Origin: Haemonchus contortus
Taxonomy: Eukaryota; Nematoda; Chromadorea; Rhabditida; Trichostrongylidae
Assembly (NCBI GenBank): GCA_000469685.2
Contig: LS997563.1
Span: forward strand, 16,704,757-16,768,756
Direction of reading: 5' to 3'
DNA: 64,000 nt
The notes under the pieces were generated by a model that worked only from the letters and a program-made list of their open reading frames with translations, had not been told where the DNA came from and ran no database searches. Numbering within the stretch: the first letter of the stretch is position 1; every line of letters starts with the position of its first letter. The position numbers and the translations under genes were made by a program. Shown here one piece after another: positions 27,656-50,071 of this stretch.

Positions 27656-27671
27656 AAATGGCTGAGTAATA

Positions 27672-27972
27672 AAGGATAAGGATAAAGTTTTTGGCGTCAA
27701 TCAATCCCGTCTGAGGGATGCGCTCCCGCGCTCGACTTCCATTCAGAATCGTAGTTGCGTAATGAGTGCGTATGTAGCCTATACAATGACTTGCGGTGGC
27801 CAGCCGATGTACAAGTCAGCGCTTTTATCCTCCCAGACGAGTCTGGTACCAATTCACCGACCCCGAAGGGCCGGAAGGCTTGGTTGGCCTAGGCGGGCAT
27901 CGATCCGGGATTCGAACCCCTGGCCGTGCGTGTGAAATAGTGCGCCACTTGCCACTACACCACCTCAGCCCT
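27672..27972 (-). mobile_element. SINE copy 6, tail-to-tail with copy 5
   Basis: Minus-strand copy beginning with the tail (AAAGGATAAGGATAAAG) and ending at the tRNA-like head. The B box GGATTCGAACCCC (read as its complement) lies near 27908. With copy 5 it forms a large inverted repeat of about 300-bp arms. Confidence 0.9.
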
Positions 27973-28491
27973 GGAAGAATAATATATCAAAATTTTCAAT
28001 CAGGAGAAAGCTGACTCATATGAGAAAGATCCGCCGCAAAAACGTCTTTGCGAATTGGCGTTTTCACAGTCCGCCTGCAGCCGGGGGCAGCGCTTGCCTC
28101 TTGTTTACCACTGAATCTTGACCGATGCCACAAGCCGAGTAGTCCTCCGACTGGCGGACTATAAAAGAAGACATTATTGTACTTGACCCACATTAATCAG
28201 AGGTTATGCGACGCAAGTTATAGCGACTTCGGTGTTGAAAATACATATCCTTCGTTATGTTATCGAGAGCAGACATCTTCGAAGAGGGTACAGATAAAAT
28301 CATGGAGAGCGGGAGACTTCAAGGAAAGCTGTACGTGAAATCTGCCACTCGCACCAACTTCCGCTTAGCTGTGAGAGACTGCAGCGAACCTCTCTTAATC
28401 TTACCTTACCAATTCAATTCTCACGTCGGAATAACTGTCTTTCCAAATAATTAATAGGTGCACTTTTTCCTCAAGTAAAGGGGAGGACGGA

Positions 28492-28731
28492 ACATTCACC
28501 CAGAACTGGATGGACGCGGCAAATGGCGCGGTTAGATTCGTGGCGTTTAGGACGACTCTGGCACCTATCTTTGGGGTGCAAACTTGAACTAGAGTACATC
28601 ACTATGGTCAGATGATCGTACTAGTCGACTCTACTTCAAATTTGGGAACCAGTGAGAGGCGCTGAAGTCGCTTGAATCTCCACGAATTTCGCCGCGCGAT
28701 TTGCCGCGTCCATCCAGTTCTGGGTGAATGT
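28492..28731. repeat. Foldback MITE with perfect 33-bp terminal arms
   Basis: Terminal arms 28492-28524 and 28699-28731 are exact reverse complements (outer end ACATTCACCCAGAACTGGAT). The inner arms continue the symmetry imperfectly to a centre near 28610. Total 240 bp, non-coding. A homologous element is at 38642-38873. Confidence 0.88.
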
Positions 28732-29159
28732 GCCCATACCCAAGTAAAGGAGGTGCTTGATCGCATCGAATCCAGTGCTTCATTCAGGGAAAAAACCCAA
28801 CTTAAGCTGATTTTCACCTCAAAAAGTTCCGCCTTCGCTGCTTCAAAAATCTTCAAGATTGCTGTTACGCACTCTAAAACAAGATCACATCGTCACCAAA
28901 TACATTGAAGCCAGTCATCCGAGAAAAACAGCATGACGAGCTTCTGCCTCCTACTCTACCCAAATGCCAAGACGCCTACTCCTCTTACTCGTTCAACTTC
29001 TCCTCCCACCTACTCCACGAACGCATATAGGTAAAGAGGCAGTCGGGAGTCTGACCTTAGATGGCACTTTCCAACCCGTCTAATCCTCTGACATTGCCTT
29101 CTGACTACCAATGTCTCTCCCCCACCCGTTAAGGCATTTCTATCTGAGGAGAAGTGAAG

Positions 29160-29468
29160 TTTGAGGATAAGGATAAAGGATAAAGTTTTTGGCGTTATCA
29201 ACCCGTCTGAGGGATGCGCCCCCACACTCGACTTCCATTCAGAATCGTGGTGGCGTAATGAGTGCGTATGTGGCCTATACAATGACTTGCGGTGGTCAGC
29301 CGATGTACAAGTCAGTGCTTTCAACCTCCCAGACGAATCTGGCACCAATTCACCGAACCCGGAGGGACGGAAGGCTTGGTTGGCCTAAGCGGGCATCGAT
29401 CCGGGATTCGAACCCCTGAGCTTGCGCGTGATATAGTGCGCCACTTGCCACTACATCACCTCTGCCCA
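29160..29468 (-). mobile_element. SINE copy 7
   Basis: Near full-length minus-strand copy with repeated tail units (GGATAAGGATAAAGGATAAAG) and intact B box near 29404. GAAGTTT occurs at both edges, a possible short target duplication. Confidence 0.9.
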
Positions 29469-29469
29469 A

Positions 29470-31888
29470 AAGAAGTTTAGTTGTTAGAAATTCTGTCGGC
29501 ACTCTTTTTTGACTCGAATCCTCAGTTCCGCCAAGAAGGACAACCGTGGTCGTGAAGACGATGATTACATTGTTAATTTCCATTGCATGCTGAATAAAAA
29601 ATTGAAGAAGATAAAAATTTTAGAACTTTGGAATTCTCATCCAAGGGTGCGCAGGCCTTTGGAAGCATTCGTACGGAAGAGAAAGATGTCGACTCCACCA
29701 ACATTGTTTTGCTCGAAAGCTGTGTAGTGCATTCATTTACGTCACTGCCCAATTTCGTCATCCTGGGAGCAGTGGAAAGGAGCAGTGGAAACATTCGAAG
29801 ACTGAGAAGAATTACGAACAGCCGGAATCAACGCAGCATTTTCAAATTGGGAGTTTGAAGAAAAAACTTAGCGATGAAATTCATCATGAGCTGGATCAAC
29901 ACCTGCAAGGCATAAAAATCGTCGAACTACAAGCGTTATATAAAAAAAATGGGTACTGAGGTCCAACGATGAAAAACGGTTGCGGGAAGACAGGCCAGAG
30001 TGATGCTCATAATGTTCACCCTGCTCACGAAGAGAGGATGGATAAAATCAGGCGGTGGAGCGCAGAGACTAGATCATTGTCGAAGTTCCCGCGAGAACGA
30101 CATCCTTTCTGTGACCGTTGACCGGACTTCACTCTAAGATCTGAAGACGGTCAGGACGATGTATGAGTGTCTTAGTCTTACAGAAGCAGAGACTCAGTAC
30201 CGAAAAGATGTCTGTAGTAACATTCTTGGGCTAACAATGGGCTCTATCATCTTAGGCTTGATATAACTAACTACTTTTTTCAACTGGACCTATAAGAAGG
30301 GAGAAGAAAGAAAGTAGAAACTAGTGTCTTTGATATTGTAGTCAAAATCGAGTATGCGATTTAAAATACTTGGGTAAAAAACTTGCCGCAGGCGCTCATG
30401 CCGTATCACATGTAACCTCGTTGGAAGGCTGAAAGGACAGCAAGAACAGTACTGGTAGCATTTAGTAATGAAGCAATAGTCTTTTCAAAATAAAAGAGAA
30501 AGAGAACTTTTTTCTGGGAGGTAACCATAACGTTGGACATTCTTGGGCCGTGGACTACATCCCTTTTCAGCTTGCATTGCTCCTGCATCAACCTCATTTC
30601 ACGAGTGTAGGAGGTATCCACGAATGAAGTTCAAAGGAAACCATACGTCTGAAGGAATTTTGCTAACCACGGGAGTGCGTTACCTGGATGCAGCAGGTTT
30701 TGTTGGAGGATATGACGTTGCAAAGGGTTTTTTGTTTCCTCAGGACACGCCATCTCAAGGAAAGCGTTTTCAGCGAAAGCGATGATTATCTCGGATGAGA
30801 ATTGTAATTAAACTTGTACACCATTATGGTGTTTGAAATTATTCCGTTGTCAAGATGACAAAGCCTTATTTATTAGCAAGGTTAGAAGATTTTTTACTCT
30901 CCTCGCCATCGATGCACTATTTTCCATCAGCAACTCCGCTTTTCATCTTAAAAACGGTACCCAAAACCACCATGAGCTGTGCCTTTAACTGGGTCCGGGT
31001 TAGCCGTTATAGGGCCTCGTAACAGCTAGTGAAGGGTGGTTTTGACGAAAAGCATGTTCGGGTTCCTTTCTCTTTGGGGAATGTCATGAACGATAAGATG
31101 AAGTGGATGACGAGAGGAGGGTTCTAGAGATGGCTCAACTTTTTGTCGACGAATTCCACCAACCGTTTTCTAAGCCACTTAAATCATGGCGATGCAACTC
31201 TCTCTCTCACAACCTACTGATAAACATTTAGTGACGTTGCTACGGGCAACCATTTTTTGATAAGCTTTCGCATTGAAGCCGCTGTCATGTCGAGAGAACT
31301 GAATTAGTGCCAGGTCTCTCAGCTGACATTCAAGTACTTTGCTCTCTCAAGCATTGACGAGACTCTTAGACGGGGATTTCTCCTTCACTTTGACGCGTTC
31401 TGATATGCATTTAGCCGGCTTGACAGCCAAGAATCATTTTCCTAGTGGTTTAAATGGATTCGTTTAGGGAAAATCAGAAAAAAACAGATCCTTTTGTAGA
31501 TTGCTTAATTCAATCGTAGTAGTGTGTTCTTGTAGTTTCCAGTAATCTTAATCTCGGAATTTTGGGATTTTACTTCTTTTCTTTCCACTCTCCCCTTCTC
31601 GGCTAAGTATAACACCAGGCCTGAATACATTTTGTAGGCGGAAGGCAAAATTTCCCAAAGTGATTTCCTTATTTCTGATGTGTAATATTCTTTTAGTAAT
31701 TTTGTAACTACTAAACATTTTATTCTTTGCTTTACCGGTCGTGACTCTCCGTTTGACGTTCACATTCTTTTGCTGATACCTTTTCTTACGAATACATCAC
31801 TATTCCCGTAAAATCCGACGTCACATAGGGAAGAAGATATTGCGGATCAATCTAGGAAATTCTCTATGAATATCGAATTCATACTATG
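29470..31888. other. Intergenic, no recognised gene
   Basis: Short open frames only (for example 29628-29858 and 30543-30785, plus). A partial dispersed-repeat block occurs near 30990-31060. No domain or splice pattern supports a gene. Confidence 0.5.
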
Positions 31889-32230
31889 AAGGATAAAGTT
31901 TTTGGCGTTAATCAATCCCGTCTGAGGGATGCGCCCCGCACTCGACTTCCATTCGGAATCGTAATGGCGTAATGAGTGCGTATGTGGCCTATACAATGAC
32001 TTGCGGTCGGTACAATGACGTCTGGGAGGATAAAAGCACTGACTTGTACATCGAATTGACAGCCGATGTACAAGTCAGTGCTTTTATCCTCCCAGACGAG
32101 TCTACTACCAATTCACCGACCCCGGAGGGATGGAAGGCTTGGTTGGCCTGGGCGGGCATCGATCCGGGATTCGAACCCCTGACCGTGTGTGTGGTAGTGC
32201 GCCACTTGCCACTACAACACCTCCGCCATC
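31889..32230 (-). mobile_element. SINE copy 8, with internal inverted duplication
   Basis: Minus-strand copy longer than the others because a 35-base block is present twice in opposite orientation (see hairpin 32019-32098). Tail at the left, B box near 32165. Confidence 0.88.
32019..32098. repeat. Perfect 35-bp hairpin within SINE copy 8
   Basis: Arms 32019-32053 and 32064-32098 are exact reverse complements (outer end CGTCTGGGAGGATAAAAGCA) with a 10-base loop. One arm is the ordinary SINE body; the other is an extra inverted copy. Confidence 0.95.
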
Positions 32231-33739
32231 GAAGTCATACTATAGGCTTTCATTTTTCTGAAGGGTATAATTACCTGGCTACCGTTAACCAAACGCCAAC
32301 CAAACGCGACCGTTATGCCTACGAAGCTCCTTGAAGCGCCCCTCCTTCTGGTTAGCCGGGGTCTGAGAGCTGAATCTGATCTTGCCTCGGTTAGCTGTAA
32401 CCGGGTTCCTGAAACCAAATTCAATAGATTAAGTAGGACGAAAAGGCTTTTTTCATGTAATGGCGGTCTCGAATGCAGGTACCTACGGACCCTGATATTC
32501 TTACACTCCACTCTGTACTATCATCTAAAGAGCCCTGATTGCCATGAAGCCGGGTAGGGGTAACGGAACTTCTCCCTTATCGCGGCATTCTCCCTTGCGG
32601 CATGCGTCAAATGTCACTGCAATTACCGTACTCACCCCGCCTCCCGCCAATCGATAGGACGCGATATTTTTCCTTGACCGGCTTGCTTTTTCATTGGATT
32701 TTATCGTTTTTTCTTCTGTTTCTTTTTAGTTTTCATGTTAATTAGACTTGATTAATTAAAGTGACTCCTCCTATACAAACGACGATCGAGACCGCGTTGG
32801 AATTGAAAAGAGCGGCCAGCCAATTCAAATAATTAAAGGACTCCCTCCCTCACAAATTGCGCGCTCCAATCTTCCATCGCAATCCTGCGATAGGCGGCGG
32901 GTGCGGCGTGTGCGACACCGTGTTAGGGGAGAAGTTCCCGGACCCGCCGGGTAGCGATTGCGTAAAGGAATCGAAAAGAAGCTGTTAAATATTCGGCTTT
33001 GATATCTGGTTCATTTTTCATTCTTTTTCGTGACCTTATCGAATGCATGCGATTCCATAGCAGCATATGTGTAGAGCGCTGAATGGGCATCATTTTGAAA
33101 GCAAGATCTCTTTATTGTTGTGAACGCTGACATATAGCTCAAATCTTGCGGCCAACCAAAACTGGCCGTACAATTAACTGTTCTTGAATTTCTATTTTCA
33201 CTTGTCGACAGGTGTGAGAATTCAAAAGGTATTTAAAAAAGTGGTCTTTGCTTTGAATAATATCGACTCTTGTCATCTATATACTGCCACCGATGGCGTG
33301 ATGCTAGTTTTCGGCAAGTCAATGTGGGGGTTGAAGTCTGGGCAATTACTTTCCTTGAATTCTCGCAATGGCTGGTTGATAACGTCCCTTCTGCAACGTA
33401 ATCATAATCTTTTCAATCGCATCATTTCCGAAACTGGCCGATCACGGGATGCTCATGAATTGATCAATGTTCAAATCAATAAGAACGCCTTTTTATTCCA
33501 TACTGACATGCCGGCCTACAGAAGTGGCTCCCCAAAAGTGGGGAAATAGAGGTTGGACGAGATCACTATGACGGAAATAACATGGAAGAGGTATTTGGAC
33601 GAGATTGCAGTTGTTGCGATTGTACAAAAAGCTGACTACATCAGGCCAGAACTGCACAGAACTGCTCTTCGTTGTCGCTGTGGGTCATGACAAGTTGTTT
33701 GAACTTTCTACATGGGTTCCCTTGTGATGCAGCCTCTAC
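32231..33739. other. Intergenic, no recognised gene; one 121-codon ORF
   Basis: The ORF at 33184-33549 (plus), including VFALNNIDSCHLYTATDGVM, is the longest and has mixed composition, but no family was recognised. The stretch 32580-32960 is locally G+C-rich. Confidence 0.4.
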
Positions 33740-34165
33740 AACGCCGGTGAAACTCGTCCGAGGATGCATACGGTGCAATGTTTGAGCCTTTATAGCTCAC
33801 TAACTAGGCCGTTTTCCATATTAACAGCGCCAGATACGGTATACGAGGGTACCTCAAATTCAACCTAGGGTAAAATCTCAGAAACCATTTTGATCGTGAA
33901 CTGTGCCCTTGAAGGCACCGTTAACATGATTTTGGGTAATCCAGATTATGATGAAAACCGAAAGACAAGAACGAAACTAGTGCGACTGAGGTGAAGAAAC
34001 TGCGTGCATCGGTGTTTCCAAAAAGAAAAAAGGCCTCGAAAAAACGTTAAAAAGGGGGCTGGACGTGAATGAAACCAGAAAAATGACGAAGATGGGGTGC
34101 CCGGACGAGCTAAACAGTGCGTTTCACTGCGCGCGTGTGGGTCCTGGTGCGAAGAACAGACAACG
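33740..34165 (+). repeat. Dispersed repeat, longer intergenic copy
   Basis: Contains CTCAGAAACCATTTTGATCG followed by TGAACTGTGCCCTTGAAG, then a block (GTAATCCAGATTATGATGAA) whose complement recurs at 39080-39130 in TTC39 intron 5. Confidence 0.6.
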
Positions 34166-35131
34166 GTAATCCACAATTCATTCACTTATAAGCAGAAATA
34201 AACAAAAAAAACCTTAGTAACAGCAAAAATTGCTCACCTTTTTCAGCCTCTAGGAGTAGGAAATTAAATAAGGGATCGCGGCAGCAAAAAGAAAAACAGA
34301 GGAAAGAAGAATGGGAGAAAAACATTGCCTCATCGCTCGGCGGTTAGCTTTTTGTGCGTGGGTCCTAAAACGAATAATAGCAATCTGTTTTGTCTCGACA
34401 CTCGTCTAACGTGACACCGATCAAGGGGCGGAGGGCGACCATGGATACCTCTACGGCCCCTTATTGTGCCCTATCCACCCGTTTTCCGACCTCATTCCTG
34501 CACGAATGGTACCAGAGGGGGCTTCGAATTCAAACCATGTACAAATCTCCGGAACCACTTTTTCGTTAACAGTGCCTTTAAGAAGTGCTCTGTTATAGGT
34601 CTGAACTGCTTGAACTTGGTACCCATCTATTATTTATCTCCATTTTTTTTAACAGTATAAATTATGAAGTATATGCCCTGGAGGCTTCCAAGTTGTCTTA
34701 TCGCCTGCTTTCTCAAAGTTGCTATGCATGAACCATGTTAACTATGTTATCCCGAGGCGAGCGAAATAGTCGTTGAAGTGAAGGAGGGCTGAGTTGGTCG
34801 TGGCAATTACAACACTGATCGAATTTGTAGGTTGTCAAATGTTGTACTCGTTCGGGGATAGTGTAAAAAGTGCCAAACCTCTATGGAATAGCCAAAGCAG
34901 CTAAAAGTTTTTGACACACAAACGAAGTATAAATGTTCTTGGAAGGCGTTCAGAGCTAATACATTAAGCTCATTAAGCTCTACCTTTACTAAAGCCTTTC
35001 AAACGATTTTGTTTTTATTTACTCTTTTTGTTTACTCTATCGTATTCGCTTATCCCAACTTAGTGATAGCTCTCCGTATAGGCAAAAGTTCTCCGTACTA
35101 GCAGGTGGCAACTTGATTGAGCTCCTATTAA
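34166..35131. other. Upstream region of the TTC39 gene
   Basis: A repeat-like block near 34400-34570 (GTTAACAGTGCCTTTAAG resembles the dispersed family) and otherwise AT-rich sequence. No coding exon seen; promoter elements are not identifiable by eye. Confidence 0.45.
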
Positions 35132-35148
35132 CTCAGTTCTTATTTCAG
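35132..35148 (+). promoter_or_regulatory. Candidate trans-splice (spliced-leader) acceptor of the TTC39 gene
   Basis: A pyrimidine-rich tract ending TTATTTCAG lies 38 bases upstream of the chosen ATG at 35187, and no upstream coding exon was found. Nematode genes commonly receive a spliced leader at such a site close to the start codon. The site is seen in the sequence; its use for trans-splicing is inference. Confidence 0.5.
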
Positions 35149-35186
35149 TTCTACCAGATAGCCACGGCTCACGTGCGAAGAAGTAA

Positions 35187-45585
<10,399 letters not shown>

Positions 45586-46530
45586 TAACTCTCAAGCTTG
45601 TTGCTAGTCGTCATCTGAGTAACGGGTCCGTGGTTAGGTGAAGATTTTCCTAGTGATTCACAGTTTTGTAAAAAGTGTCTGTTTGTTTGTCATGATTGGA
45701 AATTGCTGTTGTACCCTGGAGGATACGTTTGGGCTCTTTTTTTGCTTCTCCAACACTTTTCATAGCCAGAGTAGATACAAAAGTTCCTTTTTGAAAGGTT
45801 GCCTAGGGGTTCAGTGGGTACAATTGCGACAAACATTTAATTACTCGGACCTGTGCACGAGTTACTTACGGTGAGCAGTTCTCATTCTGGGTAGGTTAGG
45901 CCTGAAAAAATCAACCACGCTAGCGTAGACCGAATATTATGCTGTGCTCGTTCATCTACCTCTATAGCCAAATCTGTGGCAATTTCTTTTCACTCCTCCA
46001 TTCGCCCAAATGACATTTGGTGATCTTAAAACCCAGTTGTGCCTTCTTGTTGTTGTACATAAATGCATAAAAATGTTTCGTGTGGCTCAACAGCCTTTTT
46101 CTAACTAATGATGCAGATCTTGATGCTATAAATGAGTCCTTGTCAAGTACACTGCCTGTCGGCATATTACAAGCGACATATTGCCTGCTCTGCCAGTGAA
46201 ACTCCCTTTTCGTTCCTCAGATTTGAATGAAACTTCTCAAACATATGCATGCTCATTCATGACATTTCATAAAAGCAAGCTAGAACTACGAAACTTGCGC
46301 AGAGTAACGAAGGAGTGACGTGGGTATGAGACGTTCAAGTGGACTGCTTGCCTATCCATCGCTGCATGTTTGTTCGCTGGTTTCTCGATTTGTCAATATT
46401 TTACTTAATGGTTCAGATGTTAAGCCACTTATCTGTACGTACGGAAAATGTGACGTGATAAGGGCAATAATATGGAATAACCACCTCCAACTGAGGAAGA
46501 GCTGATTTTGAAGCTCGTGAATGTGTTATA
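45586..46530. other. Downstream of TTC39, nothing recognised
   Basis: AT-rich sequence with short spurious frames. It holds the presumed TTC39 3' UTR; no clear AATAAA signal within 200 bases of the stop. Confidence 0.5.
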
Positions 46531-47784
46531 TTAGGTTGAGTCATAAGTCCTCGGACAAAATGATAGTGATGATTTCTAGCGATCATAACTCTTGAGAGAG
46601 GTGACGAAAATGAACGTGCTAGGCACTGTTATATAGAGTATGGAAAGCTCTTCCAAACGCACATTAGAGAAAGCACCTAACTGTTTTCTTTACAGCAACT
46701 GTGCCTCATGATTTCAAGCCGTCGCAACTCTACATCCGCGACACCATCATATTTATTTTTTTATCTGGCCATGAACCCGCGGCAATTGATACAGGTATGA
46801 AGGACGTTCACAAGCAGGAGGTGTACAATTTACAAGTTGCATCAGAAGTTCACATCGGGCGACTATTCCGTCGAAAATGAAGAAAGTCCGGGACGCTCAA
46901 TGAAGTTGGATTTGAAGGTGCTGCGGAGCCAGGTGGAAGCCGATCCGTATCAAACTACTCGTGAACTGGCAGTCACCCTTGGGGAGTCAATACACAGTTC
47001 TTCGTGAATTGAAGTCAATCGACAAGGTGCGAAAGCTCGGTCCATAGATGCCTCATGCTTTGAAACGTAGACCGCCGCGACGACGTGGCACTTTCTCTCC
47101 TCACGCTCAAGGGCACCACACGTGGCTCGAGTACCTAGTCACCAGGGATGCGAAGTCGAACCTCTACTCTAACGTTCACCGGCGTGCTCAATGGATTGAC
47201 AAAGGTGCGCAAGCAGAAGACTCTCCCAATCCCAACGTACACGCCATGGAGGTTGTGCTCTGATTCTGGTGGAGCGCTCTCCGTGTCGAATAATGGGAGC
47301 TGCTAGACGAAGGATGCACAGTGACCGCACACGTCTACATTTCGCAACTGAGGAATTTGAAGGCGAATCTCGAAGCTACACGTCTACAGCAGCACAAAGT
47401 TCACTTCCAGCACGACAACGCTCGCCCTCACATTGCAAGAACGACCAAAACTGAACTGACGAATTTCGGCAGGACAAGTTTACCACACTAACCATGTTCC
47501 TCAGACTTGTATCCCTCGGATTACCACCTTTTACCCCATCTTCAACGTCATCTGGATGGTCAGGACTTTCAAACCCGCGACGACATCAAAATGGCACTGG
47601 TGCAGTTCTCCAAGGGCCAGCTCCCAGCGTTCTAAAGCAAGGGCAACTACGATTTGCCCAAGCATTGGCAGAAGACCATCGATGCCAATAGGGCATATTT
47701 CAAATGATTCGCTATTGTCGTTTAAAAATTGTAAGATAAATATTATCATTGCCAATTTGTCCGAGGACTTATGACTCAACCTAA
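46531..47784 (+). mobile_element. Mariner transposon, full length but decayed
   Basis: About 1254 bp bounded by inverted repeats that match for 29 bases (TTAGGTTGAGTCATAAGTCC... at 46531 and its complement ending at 47784), flanked by TA dinucleotides. Length and TA target fit mariner. The plus strand carries transposase fragments in shifting frames. A middle piece reads QHDNARPHIARTTK, the catalytic HDNARPH of mariners; SDLYPSDYHLLPHLQ is the DxxPSDYHL box near 47510, and LPKHWQKTIDANRAYF is the C-terminal end near 47690. Multiple stops and frameshifts make it inactive. Confidence 0.92.
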
Positions 47785-48061
47785 TACAATAACCAGACGA
47801 GCGCCCCCAAACACCCGTTCCACACATATACGAAACAACAAAGGTACCGCAAGAGAGGCCTACAAAATGGGTAGTGGGCCACATGGGGGCTACTGTATCA
47901 CATGTTTACGGGACTTCAATATCTGTTTTGTTAGCTGGGTAGCTATAGAAAAGTTCAAGACGTACGTAAGGTGTGCCATGGTAGTTGAAACGCTGATATA
48001 CATAGCATTGATTGTAGCATATATGTATACGTCCCAAAGTCTTAAAATTCTTAGGTGGGAG

Positions 48062-49001
48062 TAATTCAACATATTCCCTTCACCCGCTATTAAGTTGTAT
48101 AAGAAGGTTTTGTTGCAAAATACATGGTTACTGAAGGGAAACCCCCAATATTTTCTAGATGGGTGGGGCTCATTCAATGCCACTTGCAATCATTGACACG
48201 CGAGAGGTGGAAGGGCATTGCGAAATTCCTTGGAATCTTTAAAGACCCCTATAAGAGGCTATCAAACGATGTAGAGAAGAGGATTGAAACCAGAAAGAGG
48301 TATGCCAGTCGGTTGTGATCTCGATGATCCATCAAAAGGAAGTCAATGGGCACGACTTATCGGAGTTGAGTCGATGAAAGAATGTCATGCAGAAGCTTCA
48401 TTGCCATTTTCCTACCATGTGCGAAAATTCCACCTCATTTCCGGTCTCTACAGACAGTGTAGGGTGATAAATGCAGAAGGTTGTTGACTCGATTGAGTTG
48501 AGACACGCATCCCTGCATCTTCCTCTAGCTCAAAAATTTTTACGAAAAACCATTCCTTAAAAAATAAAACGATCGTGTATCGAATAATGATATCGAACGT
48601 GCAATCTCTCACAAAAATCTACTATAAAAACAGCAAAATGATGTTTTTTGAGAGAGTCACTGGCAAATCTTGCTCTCTAGATCTTAACTCATTTAACTCC
48701 TCCGTATGGTCCCTGACTGGAAGGGGAACTGTCGGGTTTCCAGTCCAAGTTTGGAGTCCTACAAAGCAAAACTCAAAAAAGGCTGGGAAGAAATGGAGGA
48801 TAGTATCTGTGTGTAACATGCGGGGTGTTCGAGAGCAAACTTTGGGCCCGTATCCACGCTAAAGGGGGATATTTTGAAATGTGACTGTAGCATGTTGGCA
48901 CATGATGTAAGCAAACGTTTATAAAGATTTATCGGCTATTCTCGGACGAGAAGCTTCAAGTACATTGCCATGAATTGACCCCATAATTTTGGGACACCCT
49001 G
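48062..49001 (+). mobile_element. 5'-truncated and internally deleted relative of the 62118 element
   Basis: It shares the right terminus (CCATAATTTTGGGACACCCT ending 49001). Internal blocks match the 62118 copy: GCTCATTCAATGCCACTTGC near 48168 corresponds to a block near 62277, and a later block near 48640 corresponds to one near 62790. No left terminal repeat was found. The catalytic middle present in the other copy is missing here. Confidence 0.72.
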
Positions 49002-49384
49002 CATTTAATTATAGAACGTTTTTGAAGAAAATCATTAAGGCGAGATCTAGGCCCGTCCGCCTAACTGCTAACCTCGCAAACTCAAAGCGTTCGACCACAT
49101 TCTTCTATAGCCTCCTTCGGCATCCCGAAGCAAACTTTGAACAAAATTATGAATTTTTGCTTTTGACTCGCCTACCTCAGTGATCCTGCCCACTATGATA
49201 ATATGGATACCCTACAGAGAGACCTCTTCGCCTACATTGGATGAGTCTACTCCATTTTGTTTATTGACTCATTCCTTTTTCTTTGGGAACTTGTTCCTTG
49301 GGCTGTTATGCTGTTATGCTACCAACTAGGGATGGGTGTCGACGATCCTATGCCTCTATGTAAATTATGCAACATCTGCATCTT

Positions 49385-49560
49385 GGATGTGTACGTGAGC
49401 TAAGTCGGTTTGGGGCCGTAATTACGCCCTGTCTTGGTCGTTTGCGAACCCGACAGCGCCCTTCAGGTATTCTTGAAAAGCACAGAGGTTCGTTCTGAAC
49501 AAAAAGCTCAAAAACCATTCCGACGTGAACTGCGCCTTTGAATGCAATTCCGATTGTGAT
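49385..49560 (+). repeat. Dispersed repeat copy
   Basis: GGATGTGTACGTGAGCTAAG, GTCTTGGTCGTTTGCGAACC and CCGACGTGAACTGCGCCTTT match the family at 35525 and 33740. Confidence 0.6.
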
Positions 49561-50071
49561 TCTAGTTCAGCTAATACTGTTTGAACAACATGAAAAGGAA
49601 GAGTTTGGTTATGTCTATGTTGGAAAAGGAGCAAAGCCCAGACTAGAGACTGTCATAGCAAGAATGAAAAAACCGAGAAAATGTCTCGCAATCACGCGAG
49701 AGCTGCGGCCTTATATAAGATTGGCCTTCCCGCTGTGACTTTCAATGAGGATTTACTCCAGCTGACACTGGTCGGTTGGTACCATCACTCGCTGGGTGGT
49801 TTCGAAGATTCCACGGAGCTACGGTGAGCGGCTCTCCTTTCGATCACTTGCGTGCCCTGGGGGTATCGAGCTTCAGTGAGTTGGAGGAGATGTTTGGTCG
49901 GATAGTCACAGAGTGTTATGATCCTTCCAGGCTCTGAAGAAGACTATATCGCCGAAACGTGAGCGTAATGGAGCTTGTTTACAAACCTCGTGAAGAGTTC
50001 GAGGAAACAATAATCTTACTTGTTTGCATTCTGGATATCAGCCATCGACGGATCCCTCCCGCTTGCAGGCA
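49561..50071. other. Between the dispersed repeat and the BEL element, nothing recognised
   Basis: No coding signal or repeat boundary was identified, apart from the flank of the 5' LTR. Confidence 0.4.

Noticed and set aside
27326..29419. Recurring small ORFs with similar translations (for example [18 protein letters not shown])
   Set aside because: They recur because the non-coding SINE recurs; the frames are not conserved between copies and lie across the tRNA-like head and body.
33184..33549. Candidate novel protein gene of 121 codons
   Set aside because: No homology, no supporting exons and surrounded by repeats; kept only as a note in the intergenic entry.
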